Assembly: GCA_031555955.1 (NCBI GenBank)
Contig: JAVBTY010000042.1
Location: forward strand, 85,588 to 149,587
Direction: 5' to 3'
Source of the DNA: Azoarcus sp031555955
Lineage (GTDB): Bacteria > Pseudomonadota > Gammaproteobacteria > Burkholderiales > Rhodocyclaceae
Length of the DNA: 64,000 nt
The notes beneath the pieces were generated by a model. The model worked only from the letters and a program-made list of their open reading frames with translations, was not told the origin of the DNA and did not search any database. Below are positions 46,671-55,466 of the stretch, piece by piece. Numbering within the stretch: the first letter of the stretch is position 1; every line of letters starts with the position of its first letter. Position numbers and translations under genes: made by a program.

Positions 46671-46967
46671 TCAGAACAGTTTTTCCTGCTGCTCCAGTAT
46701 GCCTTCCAGACGCGCCCTCATGAATCCGATTCTACGCTTTGCGGCGGGCATGTCAAACCCGTTTCCGCGCTGAAACTGAAGCAGTTCATGCGCGATATTC
46801 AGCGCGGTCATAACGGCCAGTTTTTCGCCGGATGCGTGGGTTTTTCCGGCCAGATCCGCCAGTTTTTCATCCAGAAAAGAAACAGCGGAAAGCAGGCTGT
46901 CCCGGTTTTCCGGCAGGCAGGCTACGCTGTATTCCTTGCCGAGCAGTTTGATGTCGAGGGGTTCCAT
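46671..46967 (-). CDS. zapA: Cell division protein ZapA
   Basis: 98 aa. N-terminal LDIKLLGKEYSVACLPENRDSLLSAVSFLDEKL is the ZapA globular domain and the rest is a coiled coil. It binds and bundles FtsZ. It sits 9 nt after a ZapB-like gene and directly before 6S RNA, an arrangement common in betaproteobacteria. Confidence 0.92.
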   Translation of the reverse strand: MEPLDIKLLGKEYSVACLPENRDSLLSAVSFLDEKLADLAGKTHASGEKLAVMTALNIAHELLQFQRGNGFDMPAAKRRIGFMRARLEGILEQQEKLF

Positions 46968-46976
46968 GGGCAGCCT

Positions 46977-47171
46977 TTAGTCCTGCGGCAGATTTTCGAG
47001 CATGTTCTGGAATGCATTGCTGGCTGTCAGCACCTTGTCGGACAGGGCGTGGTTGTCTGCTTCCAGTTTTGCCGCATGCGCGCGTAGTGAGCGGTTTTCG
47101 ATTCTAAGCACTTCGCACAGGCTGACGAGCCGTTCGATCTGTGCCTCAAGCTGGGTAAGTTCGGCGTCCAT
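46977..47171 (-). CDS. TIGR02449 family small coiled-coil protein (ZapB-like)
   Basis: 64 aa from ATG 47171. One continuous coiled coil, LTQLEAQIERLVSLCEVLRIENRSL and following heptads, with a C-terminal short tail. The TIGR02449 family resembles ZapB and is always next to zapA, so it is likely a division-related partner of ZapA. The longer in-frame start at 47225 adds a non-conserved leader. Confidence 0.8.
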   Translation of the reverse strand: MDAELTQLEAQIERLVSLCEVLRIENRSLRAHAAKLEADNHALSDKVLTASNAFQNMLENLPQD

Positions 47172-47604
47172 GGCAGGAATGGTAGAGGGGGGGCATGGCG
47201 CGGTCAATATGGTCCGGCGTGGCAAAAGCCGGGGAACGGAGGGCGGGCTCCAGTCCGTTAGGCCGTCTGGATTACGGCCGGGGTAGCGGCGCGAACCGGC
47301 CTGCCCCTGGGTTCTGTCGTAACTGCATGATTTATATGATTTTGTGTGGCGAGAATCGCGACTGGATCTGGCGGCATTGCCCTGTTTGGGCCTTGGGTCA
47401 TTTCCTTGCGGGGCGGTTCATCCCATTCCAGGCGCAGGTTTTGACGCGGCCATTTTCAACGGCGCTGGCTGCGCGCACTGCGCCACCAGCCAATACAAAC
47501 CGGCGCTGACAGGCAAGATACGTGGGCGTGACGCCCACAGAATGATCCGTACTACGCACCAGCACCTGTAAAACACCCGGCCTCCCGCCGGAAAAGGAGA
47601 CAGC
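47172..47604. other. 433-nt non-coding stretch between ZapB-like gene and dctP
   Basis: It holds the presumed divergent promoters of zapB-zapA-6S and dctPQM. A sigma-54 or FNR motif for dctP was looked for and not found. The middle (about 47340-47480) is coding-like in composition but no frame resembles a known family. Confidence 0.5.
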
Positions 47605-48624
47605 GTGAGCAGACGGATCCTCGGGTTGTGCCTTGCCGCGCTGGTCTGCGCCAGCGGGGCGGTTCATGCCCAGCAGAAAAACTTCCAGCTCAAGGCGACG
47701 CACTATCTGCCGCCGCAGCACCCGACACACGCAGCGCTGCAGCAGTGGATAGCGTCGGTAAAGCAGGCTTCGGGCGGCTCGATCAGCGGCACGGTTTTCC
47801 CCGCCGAACAGCTGGGCAAGGCTTTCGACCATTACGACATGGCGCGCGACGGCATCGCGGATTTCGCCTACGTCAGCCCCGGCTACCAGCCCGGGCGCTT
47901 CCCGGTGCTGGGCGCGGCGGCGCTGCCGTTTCAGGTGACCAACGGCAAGGCGGGATCCGTGGCACTGGATACCTGGTACCGCCAGTACGCCGCGCGCGAG
48001 ATGAAGGATGTGCATTTCTGTCTGGCATTCACCCACGATCCGGGCAGCTACCATTCGCGCAAGAAAATCCAGGCTCCGGAGGATCTGCGCGGACTGAAAA
48101 TCCGCCCCTCCAACGGCACGGTGGGCCAGTTCAACACGCTGGCCGGAGCGACCAACGTACAGGCGTCGGCGCCGGAATCGCGCGACATGCTGGAACGCGG
48201 CGTGGCCGACGCCATCGCCTTTCCGTGGGAATCCGTGATCCTGTTCGGCATCGACAAGGTCGTGAAATACCACCTGGACATGCCGGTTTACGCGTCCCCG
48301 ATCATCTGGGTGATGAACAGCGACAAATACGCGGCGATGTCGCCGGAACAGAAAAAAGTGATCGACGATCACTGCACCACCGCATGGGCGGAAAAACTGG
48401 CTGAATCGTGGGCGGACTATGAATTCGCCGGGCGGGCCAAGCTCGCGGCCATGCCAGGTCACGAACTGGTCAGGCCGGATGCGGAACAGGTCGCCCGCTG
48501 GCGCAAGGCGGTGCTTCCGCTTGAAGAGCAGTGGGGCAATGATGCGCGCCGGGCCGGATACGACCCGCAGGCCGTGCTGGGCGGGCTGAAAAAGGCGCTC
48601 TCCGACCACAGTTCACTGTTCTGA
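47605..48624 (+). CDS. dctP: TRAP transporter solute-binding protein DctP
   Basis: 339 aa from a GTG start with AGGAG upstream. A signal peptide (about 1-22, cleaved at VHAQQ), then a TRAP SBP domain with LKATHYLPPQHPTHAAL and GTVFPAEQLGKAFDHYDMARDGIADFAYV; a conserved Arg in RGLKIRPSN binds the carboxylate. It captures an organic acid (C4-dicarboxylate, keto acid or similar) in the periplasm for DctQM. Confidence 0.92.
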   Translation: MSRRILGLCLAALVCASGAVHAQQKNFQLKATHYLPPQHPTHAALQQWIASVKQASGGSISGTVFPAEQLGKAFDHYDMARDGIADFAYVSPGYQPGRFPVLGAAALPFQVTNGKAGSVALDTWYRQYAAREMKDVHFCLAFTHDPGSYHSRKKIQAPEDLRGLKIRPSNGTVGQFNTLAGATNVQASAPESRDMLERGVADAIAFPWESVILFGIDKVVKYHLDMPVYASPIIWVMNSDKYAAMSPEQKKVIDDHCTTAWAEKLAESWADYEFAGRAKLAAMPGHELVRPDAEQVARWRKAVLPLEEQWGNDARRAGYDPQAVLGGLKKALSDHSSLF

Positions 48625-48649
48625 GCGGTCCGCACGGCGGGCAGCGGCC

Positions 48650-49189
48650 ATGAACACGAAAACAGGCACGGCGCCGGGCGCGCACCGCTGGACGGACCGC
48701 CTGATCGACGGCATCGAGATCACCGCCGCCGTGTTCGGTGGTCTGGTGGCGGTGAATATTTTCGTCTCAGTGCTGCTGCGCAAATTTTTCGACACCTCAA
48801 TCCCGGATGCTTACGACTTCGGCCGCATGCTGCTGGGCATCCTGATTTTCTGGGGCATCGCCGCCGCCAGCTACCGCGGCAGCCATATCACCGTCGATGT
48901 GCTGTGGTCGGCGGTGGGGCCGCGGATGAAGCGGCGCATGGATATTTTCGCCACGCTGGTCCTGCTGGCGGTGGTGGTGATCCATACCGTGATGCTGTTC
49001 GACAAGGTGCGCACCACCTTGCACGACAACGTTCTGACCTACGACCTGCATCTGCCCACCTGGCCAATGCTGGCGCTGGCGTGGCTCGGCGACGTATCGG
49101 CGGTGATCCTGATCGCGATCCGCACCTGGCGGCTGATTTTCTCGCCGGATCTCATCGAAGAACACCCGGCAACGGAATCCACGGAGTAG
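48650..49189 (+). CDS. dctQ: TRAP transporter small permease DctQ
   Basis: 179 aa with four membrane helices and the DctQ pattern VFGGLVAVNIFVSVLLRKFFDTSIPDAYDFGRMLLGILIFWG...GSHITVDVLW. It pairs with DctM to form the sodium-driven transporter. It is separated from dctP by 25 nt and from dctM by 8 nt. Confidence 0.92.
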   Translation: MNTKTGTAPGAHRWTDRLIDGIEITAAVFGGLVAVNIFVSVLLRKFFDTSIPDAYDFGRMLLGILIFWGIAAASYRGSHITVDVLWSAVGPRMKRRMDIFATLVLLAVVVIHTVMLFDKVRTTLHDNVLTYDLHLPTWPMLALAWLGDVSAVILIAIRTWRLIFSPDLIEEHPATESTE

Positions 49190-49197
49190 CCGCGCCC

Positions 49198-50499
49198 ATG
49201 AGTGAAGATCTCGTCGCCCTCGCCGGCTTCATCGCCCTGTTCGCGCTGATGCTGCTGCGCGTGCCGGTGGGCATGGCGATGGGGCTGGTCGGCACGGTTG
49301 GCTATGGCTATCTGGCCGGAAGCGGGCCCGCGCTGAAGCTGGTGGGCCAGACCTCCATGCGCACGGTGACGGATTACGCCTTTGGCGTGGTGCCCATGTT
49401 CATCCTCATGGGGGCGCTCGTTTCCGTGTCGGGCGTCAGCCGCGAACTGTTCCGTGCGGCCAACGCCTTTATCGGCCACCGCCGCGGCGGGCTCGGTTTC
49501 GCCACGATCGCGGCGTGCGGGGGCTTTTCGGCGATCTGCAGTTCCTCGGTGGCGACCGCCGCAACCTTCTCGACCGTCGCCTACCCCGAAATGCGCCGCT
49601 ATGGTTACCCCCAGTCCTTCGCCACCGGGGTAATCGCGGCGGGCGGCACGCTGGGCATCATCATTCCGCCTTCGACGGTGCTGGCGGTGTATTCCATCAT
49701 CACCCAGCAGGACATCGGCAAGCTGTTCATGGCGGGCATCCTGCCCGGCCTGCTGGCCATCGTGATGTACATGGCCACCATCGCCGTTCTGGTCCGCCTG
49801 CGCCCGCAGCTGCTGCCCGCCCACGAGCCCAGCCCGCGCAGCGAGCGCCTGCAGGCGGCGAAGGCGATATGGGCGCCGCTGGCGCTGTTCGTGTTCGTGA
49901 TCGGCGGCCTCTACGGTGGCCTGTTTACACCCACCGAGGCGGGCGGCGTCGGCGCCTGCGGTGCATTTCTGCTTGGCGTGGCGCGCGGCCGGCTGCCCAT
50001 GAACAAGCTGAAGGAGGCGTTACTCGAAGCGACGCGGACCTCGGCGGCGGTGTTTACGGTGCTGATCGGCGCCATGCTGTTCGGCTATTTCCTCACCATT
50101 ACGCAGACGCCGCAGAAACTGGCCGAAGCCCTGACCGGGCTCGGCATCGGCCGCTACGGCATCCTGGCGATCATCATGGGCATGTACCTGCTGCTGGGCT
50201 GCCTGATGGATGCGATGGCGATGATCATCCTCACCGTGCCGATCATTTTCCCGGTCATTACCAGCCTGGGGTTCGATCCGGTCTGGTTCGGCATCATCGT
50301 GGTGATGACGGTCGAACTGGGGCTGATCCATCCGCCGGTCGGCATGAATGTTTTCGTCATCAAAAGCGTCATTAATGAAGTCAGCTTCACCACCATTTTC
50401 AAAGGCGTGCTGCCGTTCATCGCCGCCGACCTGTTACGCCTGCTGATCCTGATCGCGTTTCCGGTGATCGCGCTCTACCTGCCCGGCCGGATGGGATAG
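49198..50499 (+). CDS. dctM: TRAP transporter large permease DctM
   Basis: 433 aa from ATG 49198 (a longer frame has no family support). About 12 helices; features include PVGMAMGLVGTVGYGYL, GGFSAICSSSVATAATFSTVAYPEM and the conserved IIPPSTVLAVYSI motif. DctM is the sodium-coupled transport subunit of the dctPQM operon. Its 3' end is followed by pseudogene debris. Confidence 0.93.
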   Translation: MSEDLVALAGFIALFALMLLRVPVGMAMGLVGTVGYGYLAGSGPALKLVGQTSMRTVTDYAFGVVPMFILMGALVSVSGVSRELFRAANAFIGHRRGGLGFATIAACGGFSAICSSSVATAATFSTVAYPEMRRYGYPQSFATGVIAAGGTLGIIIPPSTVLAVYSIITQQDIGKLFMAGILPGLLAIVMYMATIAVLVRLRPQLLPAHEPSPRSERLQAAKAIWAPLALFVFVIGGLYGGLFTPTEAGGVGACGAFLLGVARGRLPMNKLKEALLEATRTSAAVFTVLIGAMLFGYFLTITQTPQKLAEALTGLGIGRYGILAIIMGMYLLLGCLMDAMAMIILTVPIIFPVITSLGFDPVWFGIIVVMTVELGLIHPPVGMNVFVIKSVINEVSFTTIFKGVLPFIAADLLRLLILIAFPVIALYLPGRMG

Positions 50500-50513
50500 G
50501 CGCATTCCGGCCG

Positions 50514-50722
50514 CTTTACGTGCCGCCGGAAACGGCCGACTGGGGCTCTTTTCTCGGCGGGCTGCTCGAGGCGGCAACCGTTTTTTTCCGCTATTCCGGG
50601 TGCGGGCGTAATCAGGTACATGAAGGCGCGGCATGAGCTCGGCCTGCGCGACAAACTTCCGCTGACCGGCATCATCAGCACCGTCGACGGCATGCTGCTG
50701 CCAGCAATGGGTGATGCGGCTT
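50514..50722 (+). pseudogene. Remnant of branched-chain amino acid-type ABC substrate-binding protein
   Basis: Two frames give the C-terminal part of a Peripla_BP_6 binding protein: YVPPETADWGSFLGGLL and AATVFFRYSG in frame one, then, after a one-base shift in the G-run at 50598-50600, YMKARHELGLRD and LPLTGIISTVDGMLLPAMGD in frame two. The last section matches the LLPAMGDAA consensus of these proteins. Everything before and after is lost, so the gene is dead. Confidence 0.75.
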
Positions 50723-50827
50723 GCGGGGCAGATCCACATCATGAGCAAAGGAACGATCGTCCATTCCGGCACGCCCGAAGAACTTCGCACCTCCCGCCAG
50801 GCCGGAGAGCACCTGCCAGGGATCTGA
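50714..50827 (+). pseudogene. Remnant of ABC transporter ATPase C-terminus (LivF-like)
   Basis: 38-codon frame reading MRLAGQIHIMSKGTIVHSGT then PEELRTSRQ, the C-terminal tail typical of LivF-type ATP-binding subunits, closed by a stop at 50825-50827. It starts where the binding-protein homology ends, so a deletion joined the two genes. It has no start region or Walker motifs. The next promoter (petA) begins about 120 nt further on. Confidence 0.75.
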
Positions 50828-50944
50828 CGCTCTCGCGCCGGAACCCACCCTGAAGAACTGTTTTTCTGCACGGGGCATCGCGGGGAAAACCTTGCACCGT
50901 CAGGTGAAACAGTGTGAATTATTTCTCTGCGGCACCCGTTTCGC

Positions 50945-50950
50945 TATAAT
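50945..50950 (+). promoter_or_regulatory. Putative -10 element of petABC
   Basis: A perfect TATAAT sits 54 nt upstream of the petA ATG (51004). No convincing -35 is placed 17 nt before it (closest is CTCTGC), so the assignment is tentative. No FNR box was found here, in agreement with constitutive bc1 expression. Confidence 0.5.
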
Positions 50951-51003
50951 CCAAAGGTTTTTGTGTATCCAGGTCTTTCGTTTTCCTTTCAGGGAAGAGG
51001 GTC

Positions 51004-51597
51004 ATGAGCGTTGATCAGAAAATGGACAGCAGCCGCCGGCAGTTGCTGGTTGCAACGTCCGTCGCGGGCGGCGTCGCCACGGTGGCAACCGCCGTGCCGT
51101 TTGTCGCCAGCCTCACGCCATCCGAGCGTGCCAAGGCGGCGGGCGCGCCTGTCGAGGTGGATGTGGGCAATCTCGCTCCGGGCGAGATGAAAACGGTTGA
51201 ATGGCGCGGCAAGCCGGTGTGGATACTGCGCCGCACGCCGGAAATGCTGGCATCGCTGGAAAAAAGCGCCGCGCTGCTGAGCGATCCGCAGTCGGAAAAA
51301 CCGATGCAGCCGGAGTATGCGAAAAACGAGGCGCGCGCGATCAAGCCCGAGTACTTCGTTGCCGTGGGTATCTGCACCCATCTGGGCTGTTCCCCGTCCG
51401 AGAAGTTCAAGCCGGGTGCGGAAGGCGGCATGGAAACGGACTGGCCGGGCGGCTTCCTGTGCCCCTGTCACGGCTCCAAGTTCGATCTTTCCGGCCGCGT
51501 CTACAAGAGCATGCCCGCGCCGGACAATCTTGAGGTGCCCCCGTACAAGTATCTTTCGGACACCACCCTTCTCATTGGCGAAGACGGAAAGGCCTAA
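51004..51597 (+). CDS. petA: Ubiquinol-cytochrome c reductase iron-sulfur (Rieske) subunit
   Basis: 197 aa. N-terminal Tat-type region SSRRQLLVATSVAGGVATVA provides the membrane anchor, and the Rieske cluster motifs are CTHLGC and CPCHGS, which bind the 2Fe-2S by two Cys and two His. It transfers electrons from ubiquinol to cytochrome c1. First of petABC, with a 3-nt gap to petB. Confidence 0.96.
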   Translation: MSVDQKMDSSRRQLLVATSVAGGVATVATAVPFVASLTPSERAKAAGAPVEVDVGNLAPGEMKTVEWRGKPVWILRRTPEMLASLEKSAALLSDPQSEKPMQPEYAKNEARAIKPEYFVAVGICTHLGCSPSEKFKPGAEGGMETDWPGGFLCPCHGSKFDLSGRVYKSMPAPDNLEVPPYKYLSDTTLLIGEDGKA

Positions 51598-51600
51598 GCA

Positions 51601-52869
51601 ATGACGACCAAATCCCAGGCTCTGCTGAACTGGATCGACGAGCGCTTTCCGCTCACGTCGCTCTGGAAGGAGCATCTGTCCGAGTACTATGCTCCGAAAA
51701 ACTTCAACTTCTGGTACTTCTTCGGCTCGCTGGCGCTGCTGGTGCTGGTGATCCAGATCGTCACCGGAATCTTTCTGGTGATGCACTACAAGCCGGATGC
51801 GTCGCTCAACGCGGCAGGCGTGCCGGTGGCCTTCGCCAGCGTCGAATACATCATGCGCGACGTGCCCGGCGGCTGGCTGATCCGCTACCTGCACTCGACC
51901 GGCGCCTCGGCGTTCTTCATCGTCGTCTATCTGCACATGTTCCGCGGGCTGCTGTACGGTTCCTACCGCAAGCCGCGCGAACTGATCTGGGTTTTCGGCA
52001 CGCTGATTTTCCTCGCGCTGATGGCCGAAGCCTTCATGGGCTATCTGCTGCCGTGGGGGCAGATGTCATTCTGGGGCGCGCAGGTGATCGTTAACCTGTT
52101 CTCCGCGATCCCGGTCATCGGACCGGATCTGTCGCTGGTGATCCGCGGCGACTACGTGGTTTCCGATGCGACGCTGAACCGCTTCTTCTCCTTCCACGTC
52201 ATCGCCGTGCCGCTGGTGCTGATCGGCCTCGTCGTCGCGCACATTATCGCGCTGCACGAAGTCGGCTCGAACAACCCGGACGGGGTGGAAATCAAGAAGA
52301 AAAAGGACGCCAACGGCATCCCGCTGGACGGCATTCCCTTCCATCCATACTACACGGTGAAAGATATCGTCGGCGTGGTGGGCTTTCTGATCGTGTTCTG
52401 TGCGATCGTGTTCTTCGCGCCGGAAGGCGGCGGCTACTTCCTCGAATACAACAACTTCATCCCCGCCGATCCGCTGAAAACCCCGCCGCACATCGCGCCG
52501 GTGTGGTACTTCACCCCGTTCTACTCCATCCTGCGCGCGGTGACCTATCCGCTGTTCGGGCTCGACGCGAAATTCTGGGGCGTGGTGGCGATGGGGGCAT
52601 CCGTGGTGATCATCGCCTTCCTGCCGTGGCTGGACCGCAGCCCGGTGAAGTCGATCCGCTACAAGGGACCGATCTTCAAGATCATACTCACGGTGTTCGT
52701 CATCTGTTTTTTCATCCTCGGTTATCTGGGCGTGCTGCCGCCGACGGACGGACGGACGCTGGTGTCGCAGATCTGCTCGGTGCTGTATTTCGCCTTCTTC
52801 CTGCTGATGCCGTGGTACAGCAAGCTCGACAAGTGCAAACCCGAACCGGAAAGGGTGACTTTCAAATGA
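51601..52869 (+). CDS. petB: Cytochrome b of the bc1 complex
   Basis: 422 aa, eight or nine membrane helices. The four heme-b histidines lie in helices B and D (RYLHSTGAS, VYLHMFRG, and FSFHVIAVPLV, GLVVAHIIALHE), and the Qo-site motif is present as PAD, not PEW-like only. It forms the redox core of the complex. Its stop overlaps the petC start by 4 nt (AATGA). Confidence 0.96.
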   Translation: MTTKSQALLNWIDERFPLTSLWKEHLSEYYAPKNFNFWYFFGSLALLVLVIQIVTGIFLVMHYKPDASLNAAGVPVAFASVEYIMRDVPGGWLIRYLHSTGASAFFIVVYLHMFRGLLYGSYRKPRELIWVFGTLIFLALMAEAFMGYLLPWGQMSFWGAQVIVNLFSAIPVIGPDLSLVIRGDYVVSDATLNRFFSFHVIAVPLVLIGLVVAHIIALHEVGSNNPDGVEIKKKKDANGIPLDGIPFHPYYTVKDIVGVVGFLIVFCAIVFFAPEGGGYFLEYNNFIPADPLKTPPHIAPVWYFTPFYSILRAVTYPLFGLDAKFWGVVAMGASVVIIAFLPWLDRSPVKSIRYKGPIFKIILTVFVICFFILGYLGVLPPTDGRTLVSQICSVLYFAFFLLMPWYSKLDKCKPEPERVTFK

Positions 52870-53621
52870 ATTCGCGTGTAATCAAGCTCATCAAACGCGC
52901 TGCGGCGGCGCTGCTGTTCGCGCCGGCGCTGGCATTGGCGTCAGGGGCCGAGCTTCATCTGGACAAGGCTCCCGTCAGCACGGATCAGACCTCCCTGCAG
53001 AACGGCGCCAAACTGTTCGTAAATTACTGCCTGAGCTGTCATGGCGCTTCTTACGTACGCTATAACCGCATGCAGGAAATCGGCCTGTCCGAACAGCAGA
53101 TTCTCGACAACCTGGTTTTCTCCGACGCCAAGGTCGGCGATCTGATGAAAACCGCGATGCAGCGCGACGACGCCAAGGCGTTCTTTGGCGTGGTGCCGCC
53201 CGATCTCTCGGTGATCGCGCGTTCGCGCGCCTCCGAGTTCGGCAGCGGGGCAGACTGGCTGTATACCTACCTGCGCAAGTTCTACCGCGACCCGGCCCGG
53301 CCGACCGGCTGGAACAACGCCATCTTCGAAAACGTCGGCATGCCGCATGTGCTGTGGGAACTGCAGGGTGAACAGGTCGCGAAGGTGACCGAAGGGGCCG
53401 ATGGCGCAAAGCACGTCGAGCTGGTGCTGGACAAGCCGGGCAAGCTTTCCGCGGCCGAGTACGACAAGGCATCCGCCGATCTCGTCTCCTTCCTGGTCTG
53501 GATGGGCGAGCCTGTGGCTGAAAAGCGCAAGGCGATCGGCGTCTGGGTGCTGCTTGCCCTTGCCGGGCTGTTCGTGCTTTCCTACGCCCTGAAGAAGAAC
53601 TACTGGAAGGATGTCCATTGA
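52866..53621 (+). CDS. petC: Cytochrome c1 of the bc1 complex
   Basis: 251 aa from ATG 52866. A signal peptide (cut near LALASG), heme motif CLSCH, a Met ligand segment and a C-terminal membrane anchor (GVWVLLALAGLFVLSYAL). It passes electrons to the periplasmic cytochromes that feed NirS. Terminator follows. Confidence 0.95.
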   Translation: MNSRVIKLIKRAAAALLFAPALALASGAELHLDKAPVSTDQTSLQNGAKLFVNYCLSCHGASYVRYNRMQEIGLSEQQILDNLVFSDAKVGDLMKTAMQRDDAKAFFGVVPPDLSVIARSRASEFGSGADWLYTYLRKFYRDPARPTGWNNAIFENVGMPHVLWELQGEQVAKVTEGADGAKHVELVLDKPGKLSAAEYDKASADLVSFLVWMGEPVAEKRKAIGVWVLLALAGLFVLSYALKKNYWKDVH

Positions 53622-53668
53622 GCGGACGGACACACCGCCTCAAGACTTGCTGAATCCTTCCCCCTGAC

Positions 53669-53705
53669 GCACCACGCGTATACCGCGTGGTGCGCTTTTG
53701 TTTTG
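53669..53705 (+). terminator. Terminator of petABC
   Basis: A 10-bp perfect stem GCACCACGCG / CGCGTGGTGC with a TATAC loop, followed by GCTTTTGTTTTG. It lies 47 nt after petC and before sspA. Confidence 0.9.
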
Positions 53706-53724
53706 TACCCGGAGTAGCCACATC

Positions 53725-54321
53725 ATGATGAACCTGTATTCCGGCACGACCGATCCCTTCAGCCACCGGTGCCGGATCGTGCTCTACGAAAAGGGCATGG
53801 ACTTCGAAGTGATCGACGTCGACCTCTACAACAAGCCCGAGGACATCGCCGCCATCAACCCTTACAACCGGGTGCCGGTGCTGGTCGACCGCGATCTCGT
53901 CCTGTATGAATCGAACATCATCAACGAATACATCGACGAGCGCTTCCCGCATCCGCAGCTGATGCCGCCCGACCCGATCATGCGCGCGCGCGCGCGCCAG
54001 CTGCTGCACACGTTCGAACATGAACTGTTCGCGCATATTGAAGCACTGGAAGCCAACCAGAAGGGGGTGGACAAAAATCGCGGCCATGTGCGCGACCAGC
54101 TCGTCCAGCTCGCACCGATTTTCACCAAGCAGAAGTTCATGCTTGGCGACGAGTTTTCAATGCTCGACGTCGCCATCGCCCCCCTGCTGTGGCGTCTTGA
54201 ACATTACGGGATCGATCTGCCCAAGGCGGCTGCCCCGCTGGCGAAATACGCCGAAAGGATCTTCAGCCGCCAGGGCTTCATCGATGCGCTGACGCCTTCG
54301 GAAAAAGTCATGCGCCGCTAG
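53725..54321 (+). CDS. sspA: Stringent starvation protein A (GST-fold RNA polymerase-associated protein)
   Basis: 198 aa from ATG 53725 (ATG 53728 also possible). Glutathione-S-transferase fold: N-terminal thioredoxin-like domain (YSGTTDPFSHRCRIVLYEKGMDFEV) and helical C-terminal domain. The PYNRVPVLVDRDLVLYESNIINEYI segment is characteristic of SspA. It modulates RNA polymerase in stationary phase. The petABC-sspA-sspB order is a well known one in proteobacteria. Confidence 0.93.
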   Translation: MMNLYSGTTDPFSHRCRIVLYEKGMDFEVIDVDLYNKPEDIAAINPYNRVPVLVDRDLVLYESNIINEYIDERFPHPQLMPPDPIMRARARQLLHTFEHELFAHIEALEANQKGVDKNRGHVRDQLVQLAPIFTKQKFMLGDEFSMLDVAIAPLLWRLEHYGIDLPKAAAPLAKYAERIFSRQGFIDALTPSEKVMRR

Positions 54322-54385
54322 GCCCCGGGCAGCCCGTGCGCCGCCCCGCGCCATTCCTGTAGTCACATACGGCCAGACTGGAACA

Positions 54386-54823
54386 ATGATGACGATCGTT
54401 TCGACCCGCCCCTATATGATCCGGGCCATCCACGAGTGGTGCTCGGATCAGGGATTTACGCCCTATATCGCTGCGGTTGTTGACGGGCGTACGCGCGTTC
54501 CGCCCGGCTACGCGCGTGACGGCCAGATCGTCCTCAATGTTGGCATGCAGGCCACGCAGCAGCTCGTTATCGATAACGAAAGCGTTTCTTTCGTTGCGCG
54601 TTTCAACGGAGCTCCTCACTCCGTTTTCATCCCCGTCGGCAATGTCGTGGCCATCTATGCCCGCGAAAATGGGCACGGCATGGCTTTCGAGGCTGAAGCG
54701 GCCGATATGGAGGAAAGTCCGGCGGATGTTTCCCCGGCAGCAGATGGTGCGGCCGGGGAAACGTCTGTGCCGCCGCAGGACGATCCGCCGCCGCGTGGCG
54801 GACATCTGAAAATCGTCAAATGA
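54386..54823 (+). CDS. sspB: ClpXP adaptor SspB
   Basis: 145 aa. N-terminal RPYMIRAIHEWCSDQGFTPYIA and core VPPGYARDGQIVLNV...FVARFNGAPHSVFIPV match SspB, which brings SsrA-tagged proteins to ClpXP. A flexible acidic linker (about 105-135) is followed by the ClpX-binding tail GGHLKIVK. It is 64 nt after sspA. Confidence 0.93.
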   Translation: MMTIVSTRPYMIRAIHEWCSDQGFTPYIAAVVDGRTRVPPGYARDGQIVLNVGMQATQQLVIDNESVSFVARFNGAPHSVFIPVGNVVAIYARENGHGMAFEAEAADMEESPADVSPAADGAAGETSVPPQDDPPPRGGHLKIVK

Positions 54824-54854
54824 CCAGGCGGGTCTCGCGGAAACGCCCCGTATT

Positions 54855-54896
54855 TTGATCGCGATCATTCCGGCGCCAGCAGCTGTCTCCTATAAC
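54855..54896 (+). promoter_or_regulatory. FNR/Dnr-type promoter of the hemerythrin gene
   Basis: TTGATCGCGATCAT at 54855-54868 matches the FNR consensus TTGAT-N4-ATCAA but for the last base. A TATAAC -10 lies at 54891-54896. The box centre is 41-42 nt upstream of the expected start site near 54903, which is the class II activator position. Confidence 0.8.
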
Positions 54897-54956
54897 TGTC
54901 CCCGTGCGCTCCGCCGCTGAAAGGCGGAGCCGAAACCTGTCAGGGACGCCTCGGAA

Positions 54957-55427
54957 ATGCAGTGGAGCGAACAGTACGAACTGGGTCTGGCGAAGATGGA
55001 CAACACGCACCGTGAGTTCGTCGAATGCTACAACGCGCTCACAAGCGCCCCGCCGGAAGAATTTCTTGCGCGCTTCGATGACCTGATCGCGCACACGGTC
55101 GCCCATTTCGGGCAGGAAAACCGCTGGATGGAGCAGGTCAATTTCCCGGGCTGCCACCGTGCCGAACATGATCGCGTGCTGACCGTTCTCCGTGATGTGC
55201 GCAAGCGGGTGGAGCAGGGTGACGGCTTTCTCGGTCGGCGGCTGATCGAGGAACTGCCCGCATGGTTCGAAAACCACGCAGGCGGCATGGATGCGGCGCT
55301 TGCCTTCCACCTCCAGACCATCGGCTACGACATCGAACAGGAAACCCTGCCGCCGTCGCAGGAAGGCTGTGGAGGAGGTTCGCGCAGCGGTGGCTGCATG
55401 TGCGGATCATCCGCCGCTGCGGAATAA
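54957..55427 (+). CDS. Bacteriohemerythrin
   Basis: 156-aa four-helix bundle. All seven di-iron ligands are visible: His18, His50, Glu54, His67, His71, His107 and Asp112. The C-terminal tail (about 136-156) is Gly/Ser rich and adds three to four cysteines (GCGGGSRSGGCMCG), unusual for the family. Single-domain hemerythrins bind O2 or NO; the FNR-type promoter suggests a role under denitrifying conditions. Confidence 0.9.
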   Translation: MQWSEQYELGLAKMDNTHREFVECYNALTSAPPEEFLARFDDLIAHTVAHFGQENRWMEQVNFPGCHRAEHDRVLTVLRDVRKRVEQGDGFLGRRLIEELPAWFENHAGGMDAALAFHLQTIGYDIEQETLPPSQEGCGGGSRSGGCMCGSSAAAE

Positions 55428-55466
55428 TCCCCCGGTTCTGCCGTCACAACCAGGTCTGCTGGCCGC

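Noticed and set aside
47340..47600. Possible decayed gene before dctP
   Set aside because: Translations in all frames show no family-like segment.
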